Of a stretch of DNA of 64,000 nt, positions 1 to 7,487 are shown piece after piece. The stretch covers positions 310,001-374,000 of the forward strand of contig JAITUC010000019.1 in assembly GCA_031286585.1 (NCBI GenBank). Reading direction: 5' to 3'. This stretch comes from Delftia acidovorans (GTDB taxonomy: Bacteria > Pseudomonadota > Gammaproteobacteria > Burkholderiales > Burkholderiaceae_C). The notes below the pieces were generated by a model that was not told the origin of the DNA, did no database searches, and worked only from the letters and a program-made list of their open reading frames with translations. Made by a program: the position numbers and the translations under genes. The stretch's first letter is position 1, and the number at the start of each line of letters is the position of its first letter.

Positions 1-697
1 AGTGGCAGGCCATGCCGTTGTCGCGCAGCAGTTGCGCGCATGCCGCCGCCTGGCGCGCCGCCTCCTGGCAGACCTGCGCACGCTCTTCGCGGCTGCGCCG
101 GTGCTGCACCGCGCCGTGGTAGGCCTGCAGGCCCGCGAAATTCACGCCCGGCAGGCCGTGCGCCTGCCGCGCCAGGGCCAGCACGGCCTCGGCACCCGTG
201 ACGCCGCAGCGGCCCTGGCCCACATCCACCTCCACCAGCACGTCGATCTCCACGCCCGCCTGCGACATGGCCTCGGACAACTGCACCAGGTTGGCCGCGT
301 TGTCCACGCACACGGCCATGCGCGCCGTGCGCGCCAGCCGGGCCAGCAGCGCGTGCTTGGCCGGGCCCACCACCTCATTGCTGATCAGGATGTCGCGCAC
401 GCCGGCCGCCACGAAGGGCACGGCCTCGCTCACCTTCTGGCAGCAGATGCCGCGCGCGCCCAGCGCCAGCTGGCGCAGCGCGATCTGCGGGCACTTGTGC
501 GCCTTGGCATGCGGGCGCAGCGCCACGCCATGGCGATCGGCCCAGTCCTGCATGGTGCGCAGGTTGGCGTCGAAGACGGTCAGGTCCAGCGCCAGGCTGG
601 GGGTATCGACCCGGTCGAGCGGATCGCCGGGCCGTGCGGCAGGCTCCATTGCCAGGCCGCTGGAGTCATCGTGCAGGGGCATGGGACTGTGCCTCAT
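1..697 (-). CDS. D-threonine aldolase / DSD1-family PLP enzyme (3' part outside window)
   Basis: Reading from ATG 697 the frame stays open to the window edge and gives about 232 residues of a fold-type III (alanine-racemase-like) PLP enzyme. The hallmark RPHAKAHK at residues 61-68 carries the likely PLP-binding lysine (Lys65), as in D-threonine aldolases and 3-hydroxy-D-aspartate aldolases, which cleave D-3-hydroxy amino acids retro-aldol fashion. Later segments (VDVGQGRCGV, GLQAYHG) fit the barrel of the same family. The start overlaps the stop of the upstream GFA gene as ATGA, implying translational coupling; an alternative in-frame ATG lies at 682. The metal-binding C-terminal domain lies outside, so substrate cannot be judged. 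Confidence 0.85.
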   Translation of the reverse strand, partial: MRHSPMPLHDDSSGLAMEPAARPGDPLDRVDTPSLALDLTVFDANLRTMQDWADRHGVALRPHAKAHKCPQIALRQLALGARGICCQKVSEAVPFVAAGVRDILISNEVVGPAKHALLARLARTARMAVCVDNAANLVQLSEAMSQAGVEIDVLVEVDVGQGRCGVTGAEAVLALARQAHGLPGVNFAGLQAYHGAVQHRRSREERAQVCQEAARQAAACAQLLRDNGMACH

Positions 698-1098
698 TCC
701 TGCGGCGGCGCGTACTGGGCGATGACCTCGGCCTCGGTCATGGTCGGCGTCTGGTTGGCGAAGTCGTAGTAGCCGGGCTTCTTGTCGATGTAGATCTGCG
801 CGGCCAGCTCGAAGTCCTGCGACTCGAAGGCGCCGGCGGGCACGAAGTACTCGCCCGTCGCGTGCAGCCGGTAGTACAGGTGCGTGCCGCACTGCTTGCA
901 GAAGGCGCGCTCGGCCCATTCGGAAGAGGCGTAGGTGCCTATGTGCTCACTCCCTTCGAACCTCACCTCCGGCCCGCAATGCACGGTCAGCATGGGGCCG
1001 CCGCCCCAGCGCCGGCAGTACCCGCAGTGACAGGCCCCGATTTCCCGGGCCCGGGGAGAGACAAAGCTGACTGCGCCGCAAAGACAGTGACCGTTCAT
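694..1098 (-). CDS. GFA-family zinc protein (CENP-V/GFA domain)
   Basis: 134 residues with the cysteine pattern of the GFA (glutathione-dependent formaldehyde-activating enzyme-like) family: CLC at 5-7, CHCGYC at 23-28 and CKQC at 67-70. In family structures these sites hold structural and catalytic zinc. Despite the name, most members have no proven formaldehyde activity, so a small-molecule thiol or aldehyde role is only a family guess. It is cotranscribed with the following D-threonine-aldolase-like gene (4-bp ATGA overlap), which suggests joint handling of an aldehyde or amino-acid product. Probably cytosolic: no signal peptide or membrane segment. Confidence 0.85.
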   Translation of the reverse strand: MNGHCLCGAVSFVSPRAREIGACHCGYCRRWGGGPMLTVHCGPEVRFEGSEHIGTYASSEWAERAFCKQCGTHLYYRLHATGEYFVPAGAFESQDFELAAQIYIDKKPGYYDFANQTPTMTEAEVIAQYAPPQE

Positions 1099-1241
1099 GG
1101 TGCGTGGACCTTTCCGTGGGTTGCAAGTAGCTGTGATTATTCACAGGTGCCGCGCATCATAGGCGATGGCGCAGCGCCTGCAAGCTGTGGCGCCCTACAC
1201 TGCGCCCCATTCCTCTCAACCATCCATCTCCCTTGTCAGCC

Positions 1242-1589
1242 ATGCCCCGCAATGACAACCGCCTCAAGGTCCTCTTCGTCTGCAGCCGCAACCAGTGGCG
1301 CAGTCCCACGGCAGAGCAGGTCTGGCGCAGGCACCCGGCGCTGCAGGTGCGCTCGGGCGGCACCAGCTCCGGCGCCCGCCATCGCGTGTCGGCCGACGAT
1401 GTGGCCTGGGCCGACGTGATTCTCGTGATGGAGGAAAGGCACCAGTCCCGCCTCAAGGCCGAGTTCGGCCGCCTGCTGGAGCCAAAGCGCCTGCATGTGC
1501 TCGATATCCCTGATGAGTACCGCTACATGGACCCGGAACTGGTGGAGGTGCTGGAGAACACCGTCAGCGCCCTGCTGCAACTGGATTGA
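1242..1589 (+). CDS. Short low-molecular-weight protein-tyrosine-phosphatase-like protein
   Basis: 115 residues. The P-loop CSRNQWRS (Cys14 to Arg20, the C-x5-R signature) sits after the first beta strand (KVLFV), as in LMW protein tyrosine phosphatases and the ArsC/Wzb fold. An acidic DIPDEY segment near residues 88-93 could supply the general acid. It is shorter than canonical LMW-PTPs (about 150 residues), a known compact subgroup. A TTG nine bases upstream is in frame, but ATG 1242 is preferred. It lies 120 bp upstream of the Ser/Thr-kinase fusion gene on the same strand, so reversing a phosphorylation event is conceivable; that link is inference only. Confidence 0.75.
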   Translation: MPRNDNRLKVLFVCSRNQWRSPTAEQVWRRHPALQVRSGGTSSGARHRVSADDVAWADVILVMEERHQSRLKAEFGRLLEPKRLHVLDIPDEYRYMDPELVEVLENTVSALLQLD

Positions 1590-1709
1590 GCGCAGGGGCG
1601 GCCCAGCGATGGCAACCACAGGCAACCAAGTTGGCAAAATCAGGCAATTGCATTCGGACGTACGCTATAGTAACGAACGGTATCAGAAGCACGGTCTGCC
1701 GTATGACAA

Positions 1710-4700
1710 ATGGACGACTGGATACCTCCAGGAGGATCCCCAACCGAGGCTGAAATGCAGGATGCCATCACCAACCCCACGCAAGCTGCGGTGACCCCGG
1801 TGGCGCCAGCCCCCTTGGTAATCCCCGACTACGAACTGCTGGAGACCTTGGGATCGGGTGGCTACGGCACCGTCTACCGTGCCCGCCACCGGCGCACGGG
1901 CGCGTCGGTGGCCATCAAGGTCGTGAAGCTGCAGGAGGGCGGCCGGCAGGTGGAGCGGTTTCACCGCGAAACCATGCTGTGCGCGTCCCTGCACCATCCG
2001 CACATCGTCCAGTTGCTGGACAAGGGCGAGCAAGGCGACTGCGTCTATGGTGTCTTCGAGTATGTGCCCGGTGAAACCCTCAAAAGCCTGATCGGCCGCC
2101 AGGGCGTGCTCAGCGCGGCCGAGACCGGCCGCCTCATGGGCGAGGTGCTGGATGCACTGGACTGCGCGCATGCGGCCGGCATCGTGCACCGCGACCTCAA
2201 GCCCGATAACGTGATGGTCACCTCCACGGGTGCCGTGCGGCACGCCATGGTGCTGGACTTCGGCATCGGCACCGTCATTCCGCAGTTTGCCGGCCCGCAG
2301 GTCTCGCAACTCACCATGGGCGACGAATGCCTGGGCACGCCGGCCTACAGCGCGCCCGAGCAACTGCGCGGCGAGCCGCCCAGCGCCCGCACCGATCTCT
2401 ATGCATGGGGACTGATGTTCCTCGAATGCCTGACGGGCACGCCCGCCGTGCAGGGCGCCTCGGTGGCCGAGATCGTGCACCGCCAGCTCAGCCCCCAGGA
2501 AGTGCAGCTGCCGCCTGCCATCTCCACCCATCCCATCGCCGCCCTGCTGCGCAAGGCGCTCAAGAAGCGGCCCGCGGAGCGCAGCGACTCGGCGGCGGCC
2601 CTGCTCAGGGACCTCATGCGCGTGCGGCTGGACGATCTGGTGGGCGAGCTGCCCGCCGCCGCCCAGGTGCAGCAGGCAGACCTGACACGCACCGTGGCCA
2701 CCACACGCGTGTTCTCCGAAGTGCGCCAGCTCACCGTGCTGTGCTGCAGCGTGTCCCTGTGGCCGGGCAGCGACACCCACGGCATGGACGGCACGGCCGG
2801 CACCACAGGCCAGCCCTCGCAGGGGCTGAACATCGAAGACATCGAACTGCTGCAGCGCGAAGAGCTCACGCTGTTCTCCGACGTTGCCACCCGGCGCGGA
2901 GGCATGCTGGCAGGCACGCTGGGCGACCGCATGCTGGTGCTCTTCGGCTATCCGCACACCAGCGACACCGATGCCCGCCAGGCCGGCATGACGGCGCAGG
3001 AGCTGCTGACGCTCAGCCGCAGCCGCGCGGCCGCCATCGAGCAGGTCCACGGACTGCACCTGGGAATCCGCATGGGCCTGCACACCGGCATGGCCGTGGT
3101 GGTCGGCGGCGAAGCGCCCTCGGGCCATGCCGTCAACGTGGCCATGCGGCTGGAGGCCATGGCCGATGCGGGCACCCTGCTGGCCAGCGAAAGCAGCCAC
3201 CGCCTGCTGGCCCGCCATGCGCGCTTCGAGAAAGCCGGCAGCCTGCGCCTGCCGGGCCAGCCCACGGGCATGCAGACCTATCGCCTGGAGCTGGAACAGC
3301 CGGCCGAGCCAATGCCGGGGCCTGTGTCCGATGCGGCCCTGCAGTGCATAGGCCGCGAACCTGAACTGCAGCGCCTGCACGGCGCATGGGAGCGGGCCCG
3401 CGAAGCTGGGGGCAATGCGCTGTGGATTCGCGGCGAGCCGGGCATCGGCAAATCCTGCCTGGCCGACATGCTGCTCGTCCACGCCAGGACGCAGGGCGCG
3501 AACACCGTGGTGCTGCAATGCCAGCCCGAGCACCGCAACACCGCGCTGACCCCTTTCCTGGGCCTGATACGGCAGCGGCTGGAGGCGGCCGATCCCCCGC
3601 AGGACCACCGCGAGCAGATGCGCGAAGCCCTGCGTGCCGCAGGCTGCGATGCCGAGGCCGCCCTGCCCATTCTGTGCGCCTGGCTCTCGCTGCCGCTGGG
3701 CGACTGCGAGCCCAGCCGCATCTCGGCCGTCATGCAAAGGGCGCTGCTGCTGCAGTCCACCGCGCAATGGCTGCTGCACATGTCCGAAGCCGAGCCCTTG
3801 CTGCTGGTCGTCGAAGACGTGCACTGGGCCGACCCGACCAGCATCGAACTGCTGGAGCAACTGGTGGCGCGCCTGCCCGGGCGGCGCGTGCTGCTGGTGC
3901 TGACGGCGCGGCCGCAGTGGCAGCCGCCCGAAGGCCTGCAGGCCGAGTGCGTGGACGTGCGGCGCCTGGAAGACGCGCAGGCCACCGAGCTGGCCCGCCA
4001 GACGCTGGCGCCGCGCAGGCTCAGCCCCGCCGTGATCCGCCACGTGGTGGACCGCACCGACGGCGTGCCGCTGTTCATCCAGGAAATGGCGCGCATGCTG
4101 CTGGACGCCCACCTGGTGGAACAGGACGGCGTCTGGGATTTTCGCCACGCCGGACTGCCGGCCGCCATCCCGCTGACCCTGCGCGAATCGCTGGTCAGCC
4201 GCTTCGACCGCATCGGCCCGCTCAAGCCGCTGCTGCAACTGGCAGCCACCATGGGCCGGCACTTCGACTTCGACCTGCTGTGCGCCTGCGTGGAACGCCC
4301 GCAAGGCGAGGTCGAGCAGGAACTGGCGCAGCTGGGCCAGGCCGGCCTGGTCATTGCCGATGAACGTGCGGGCGCCGGCGCCTTCATGTTCCGCCACGCG
4401 CTGATCCGCGATACGGCCTACGAATGCATGCTGGCATCGCAGCGCCGGCTGCTGCACCGCGACGTGGCCCTGGCCCTGATGCAGCACCGGCCCCAGCGCG
4501 TTGCCGCGGAACCCGCAGGCGTGGCCCAGCACTGGGCAGACGCGGGCGACCATGCCCAGGCCGTGGCGCTGGCGGTGCGGCAGTTGCGCATCACGCAGTT
4601 GCGCTCGCTCAACGATGAAACCATCGCCTACGCGCGCCACATCGACGACTGGCTGCACCAACTGCAGGGCGTGGCCCAGCGCGAGGCGCGGCTGGACGTC

Positions 4701-5843
4701 AACAGCTACGTGACCCAGGCGCTGATGAACAAGCACGGCTGGGCCCATGCCCAGGTGGTGGAGCGCATCGCGCTGTCGCAGGAGCTGCTGGCCGGCCCCG
4801 GCGCCAACGCGGTGGCCGACTACAAGCAGGTGCAGCACCTGTGGATGCTGATCACCTACCACCACGTGGCCAGCAACCGCGAGGAAGTGCGCCAGCTCAG
4901 CCGCCGCCTGCTGGAGCAGGCCGTGCGCCAGCAGGACACGGGAGTGCTCGTGGCCGCGCAGACCTACCTGGGCCTGGCCCACTACTCCGACGGCCGCTTC
5001 GACCTGGCCGAGGAAGCGCTGACCGACGCCATCACCCGCTACGACCCCGTGGCCCATGCCCACCATGCGGCCGAGTTCGGCTTCGACACCCGCGTCTGGG
5101 CCACGTGCGGGCGCGCCCTGGTGCGCTGGTTCTCAGGCTTTGACCAGGCCGCGCTGGCCGATGCGGACAACGCCGTGCGCCTGGCGCACGAGGTCTCGCA
5201 CATCCCCTCCCTGAGCATGGCCCTGCTCTACCAGGCCCTGGTCCACCAGGCACGTGGCGACAAGGAAAGCGCCTTGGCCACCACGGGCGAGCTGCTGGAC
5301 ATCACGGCCCGCTATGGCCTGCCCGCGTTCTCGGGCTATGCGGACATCATCCGCTGCTGGGCGCTGGGTGACAGCGCAGGCAGCGCCAGCGCAGAGGGCA
5401 TTGAACGCGCCAGCGGCACGGCGCAGCTGCTCTGGGACATGGGCTGCCGCTACTGCCAGACCTACTACCGCTCCTTCGTCGCAGAAATGCTGGCGGCCAG
5501 CGGGCGCTGGGCCGAGGCCCTGGACAAGATCGACGAATGCCTGCGCCTGGCCGACGTGCTGGACGAGCGGCTGCACAGCAGCGAGTTGCATCTGAAGAAA
5601 GCCCGCATCCTGCTGGCCATGGGCGGCGGGCCTGCGGATGTGCAGGACAGCCTGGGCCAGGCGGCCGCCATTGCGCGCACCGCCTGCAAGTACCGCACAG
5701 AAACCGAGGCGCTGGCCCTGTCGCTGGCCCTGGCACCCGCCAGGCCGGACGTGGCCGCGCGCCTGAGTGAGCTGGCCGCATTGCGGCCTGAACTGTCCGT
5801 GCACCTGTCAGGGCCCCGGCCCGGCCAGACGCACTTTTCTTGA
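1710..5843 (+). CDS. TOMM-system Ser/Thr kinase / nucleotide cyclase / ATPase fusion protein
   Basis: 1377 residues with a Hanks-type kinase at about 41-305: glycine loop GSGGYGTV, catalytic HRDLKPDN, DFG and APE motifs, so it is probably active. A class III cyclase-like domain follows at about 336-530. Its second metal site GDRMLVLFGYP and core LGIRMGLHTG are present, but the first metal-binding Asp is replaced (TVLCCSVSL). An AAA/NB-ARC-like ATPase follows with P-loop GEPGIGKS at about 575 and Walker B LLVVEDVHWAD near 699; the C-terminal ~500 residues look alpha-helical, TPR-like. This architecture is the 'TOMM system kinase/cyclase fusion' known from RiPP clusters of Burkholderia and Comamonadaceae. 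It begins the cluster and probably controls it. ATG 1710 has no clear ribosome site; ATG 1755 is possible. Confidence 0.9.
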   Translation: MDDWIPPGGSPTEAEMQDAITNPTQAAVTPVAPAPLVIPDYELLETLGSGGYGTVYRARHRRTGASVAIKVVKLQEGGRQVERFHRETMLCASLHHPHIVQLLDKGEQGDCVYGVFEYVPGETLKSLIGRQGVLSAAETGRLMGEVLDALDCAHAAGIVHRDLKPDNVMVTSTGAVRHAMVLDFGIGTVIPQFAGPQVSQLTMGDECLGTPAYSAPEQLRGEPPSARTDLYAWGLMFLECLTGTPAVQGASVAEIVHRQLSPQEVQLPPAISTHPIAALLRKALKKRPAERSDSAAALLRDLMRVRLDDLVGELPAAAQVQQADLTRTVATTRVFSEVRQLTVLCCSVSLWPGSDTHGMDGTAGTTGQPSQGLNIEDIELLQREELTLFSDVATRRGGMLAGTLGDRMLVLFGYPHTSDTDARQAGMTAQELLTLSRSRAAAIEQVHGLHLGIRMGLHTGMAVVVGGEAPSGHAVNVAMRLEAMADAGTLLASESSHRLLARHARFEKAGSLRLPGQPTGMQTYRLELEQPAEPMPGPVSDAALQCIGREPELQRLHGAWERAREAGGNALWIRGEPGIGKSCLADMLLVHARTQGANTVVLQCQPEHRNTALTPFLGLIRQRLEAADPPQDHREQMREALRAAGCDAEAALPILCAWLSLPLGDCEPSRISAVMQRALLLQSTAQWLLHMSEAEPLLLVVEDVHWADPTSIELLEQLVARLPGRRVLLVLTARPQWQPPEGLQAECVDVRRLEDAQATELARQTLAPRRLSPAVIRHVVDRTDGVPLFIQEMARMLLDAHLVEQDGVWDFRHAGLPAAIPLTLRESLVSRFDRIGPLKPLLQLAATMGRHFDFDLLCACVERPQGEVEQELAQLGQAGLVIADERAGAGAFMFRHALIRDTAYECMLASQRRLLHRDVALALMQHRPQRVAAEPAGVAQHWADAGDHAQAVALAVRQLRITQLRSLNDETIAYARHIDDWLHQLQGVAQREARLDVNSYVTQALMNKHGWAHAQVVERIALSQELLAGPGANAVADYKQVQHLWMLITYHHVASNREEVRQLSRRLLEQAVRQQDTGVLVAAQTYLGLAHYSDGRFDLAEEALTDAITRYDPVAHAHHAAEFGFDTRVWATCGRALVRWFSGFDQAALADADNAVRLAHEVSHIPSLSMALLYQALVHQARGDKESALATTGELLDITARYGLPAFSGYADIIRCWALGDSAGSASAEGIERASGTAQLLWDMGCRYCQTYYRSFVAEMLAASGRWAEALDKIDECLRLADVLDERLHSSELHLKKARILLAMGGGPADVQDSLGQAAAIARTACKYRTETEALALSLALAPARPDVAARLSELAALRPELSVHLSGPRPGQTHFS

Positions 5844-5860
5844 ACCGAGGATGAAGTCAC

Positions 5861-6646
5861 ATGACCACCCAGCTGCAGAATACTGAACCGTTGCTCGCAT
5901 TCCGCCTTGCCTATCTGCGGGCCATCGCCCGCTCCTGGCAGGATGACGCCTACCGCCGTGATCTGCTGGGGCAGCGCGACATCCAGCCCATGCTGCACCG
6001 CGACTTCAGCCTCCCCACGCAGTGGCCCCAGGTCGATGTATCGCTGCGCCTGAGCGACGACGCCAGCCAGCGCGCGGAATGGAAGCCCACGCTCACGGCC
6101 GGCTGGATCGGTCCTGACGATGAATTCGTCATCGTCCTGCCCCAGGCTCCCCAGACCCACGCCTCCGAGGCGCTGGCCGCCTACTACCAGCTGTTCCCCA
6201 ACTTCATGGGCGTCAGCACCTCGTTCGAGGAACCGAGCAACGGCACGCTCAAGGCCGCCCTGCCCACGGGCCTGGGCATTCCCGGCGGCGGTCCTGACTC
6301 GCTGCTGGCCTTCGGAGGCGTGGTGCTGCGCGCCATCGCCCTGGCCTGGCAGTCGCCCGAGTTCCACGCAGAGCTGACGCGTGACGACGGCAAGGACAAG
6401 GCCCCCGTGCTGAGCCAATGGCTGGGCTACAACAACCCGTTCAACTTCCAGGTGCGTTTCGAGACCGAGCAGTCCTTCACCTGGGATGCGGCGCGCGGCG
6501 AATGGAACCTCCGGCGCGCAGACGGCACGGCCATCAAGAACGGCATCGTGCTGAACTACCCGGTGGCCCCCGCCGAGCAGGACCTGTGGGCCATCGCCCT
6601 CACCTCCTACAACAACACCGGTGACGCCTATCCCTTCACCTGCTGA
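5861..6646 (+). CDS. Probable TOMM precursor (BMA_0021/BMA_0022-like), internally duplicated
   Basis: 261 residues made of two similar halves. LLAF...LRAIA..WQ occurs at residues 11-27 and again at 148-164, each followed by a strand-rich segment (VDVSLRLSDD; FQVRFETE), recalling nitrile-hydratase-like leaders of TOMM precursors. The protein ends in a short Thr/Ser-containing tail, TSYNNTGDAYPFTC, with Cys261 as the last residue: a plausible heterocyclisation core. Family assignment to BMA_0021/BMA_0022-type putative TOMM bacteriocins is from memory. It follows the kinase gene by 17 bp with GAGG ten bases before the ATG, and its 3' end overlaps the methyltransferase start by 26 bp. It is far larger than normal RiPP precursors, so a scaffold role is an alternative. 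Confidence 0.7.
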   Translation: MTTQLQNTEPLLAFRLAYLRAIARSWQDDAYRRDLLGQRDIQPMLHRDFSLPTQWPQVDVSLRLSDDASQRAEWKPTLTAGWIGPDDEFVIVLPQAPQTHASEALAAYYQLFPNFMGVSTSFEEPSNGTLKAALPTGLGIPGGGPDSLLAFGGVVLRAIALAWQSPEFHAELTRDDGKDKAPVLSQWLGYNNPFNFQVRFETEQSFTWDAARGEWNLRRADGTAIKNGIVLNYPVAPAEQDLWAIALTSYNNTGDAYPFTC

Positions 6647-7487
6647 TACGGCACCGGCGCAGCTGCAAGGGGCCACGGCCACCTTGCTGCTGACGCTGGC
6701 GGCACGTGCCCGGGCGGCAGGTCCGGCAGCTTCCACGGAACTGCCGGACCTGCCGCCTTTTTCCGACCCCGAGGCGCGCCGCATTGCCGCCGCCCTGCCC
6801 CAGGCCAGCGAGGCCCATGCGGCCGACCCCGCCTTTGTACGAAGCGTGGTGCTGCGCTCGCAGCTGTTCGACCGGCTCACCACGGAATTTCTGACCGCCC
6901 ATCCGTCCGGCCTGTGCATCGCGCTGGGCGCAGGCCTGTGCACGCGGCGCAACCGCCTTGCACCCGAGACCGGCACCGCACGCTGGCTGAACGTGGACCT
7001 GCCCGACGCCATCGCCCTGCGCGCGCAATACATTGCAGGCCCTGAAACCAATCTCGCCGGCTCCATCCTCGACACCTCCTGGCTGGACACCGCCGCCCTT
7101 CCCGGCAACCGGCCCGTCCTGGTACTGCTGGAAGGCGTCTGCCCCTATCTTCCCCAGGCCGCGCTGGACACCATGCTGCAGCAGCTGGCCCAGCGTTTTG
7201 CCGCGCCCGGCAGCCCGCCGTGCACCGTCGTGCTCGACCATGTGCACCCGGCCCTTGCGCGGCTGCCCATGCAGGTGGGCGGCATGCGCCTGCCCGTCGT
7301 CTCGGGCTTTGCGGACGGCGCGCAGATAGAGCGCCTCCACCCCGCCATCCGCATCAGCCTGCAAGAGCACCTGTATGCCCGGTTCTCGCAGCAGCACCTG
7401 CTGTTCGAGACCGCCTTCCACGCCACCACCGGCCAGCACCCCTATGCCGTCGTCCGCCTTGAACTCGGAGCACCGTCTCTTGCCTGA
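6621..7487 (+). CDS. LCMT-type class I SAM-dependent O-methyltransferase
   Basis: 288 residues from a GTG start inside the end of the precursor-like gene (26-bp overlap, no obvious Shine-Dalgarno, so coupled translation is likely). The SAM-binding motif CIALGAGLCTRRNRL at about 94-108 and the WLNVDLPDAI acidic loop match the leucine carboxyl methyltransferase/PPM1 family, which usually methylates carboxylates or hydroxyls. LVLLEGVCPYL around residue 170 is the conserved post-SAM segment. In this context the likely substrate is the modified TOMM peptide, perhaps its C-terminal carboxylate. Its 3' end overlaps the cyclodehydratase gene by 44 bp, tying the three genes into one transcript. Confidence 0.85.
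   Translation: MTPIPSPADTAPAQLQGATATLLLTLAARARAAGPAASTELPDLPPFSDPEARRIAAALPQASEAHAADPAFVRSVVLRSQLFDRLTTEFLTAHPSGLCIALGAGLCTRRNRLAPETGTARWLNVDLPDAIALRAQYIAGPETNLAGSILDTSWLDTAALPGNRPVLVLLEGVCPYLPQAALDTMLQQLAQRFAAPGSPPCTVVLDHVHPALARLPMQVGGMRLPVVSGFADGAQIERLHPAIRISLQEHLYARFSQQHLLFETAFHATTGQHPYAVVRLELGAPSLA

Noticed and set aside
1683..5066. Open frame of 1127 codons on the minus strand, opposite the kinase fusion
   Set aside because: It is a shadow of the GC-rich plus-strand gene: His/Gln/Arg/Gly/Ala-rich, no domains, and the plus strand has clear kinase, cyclase and P-loop motifs.
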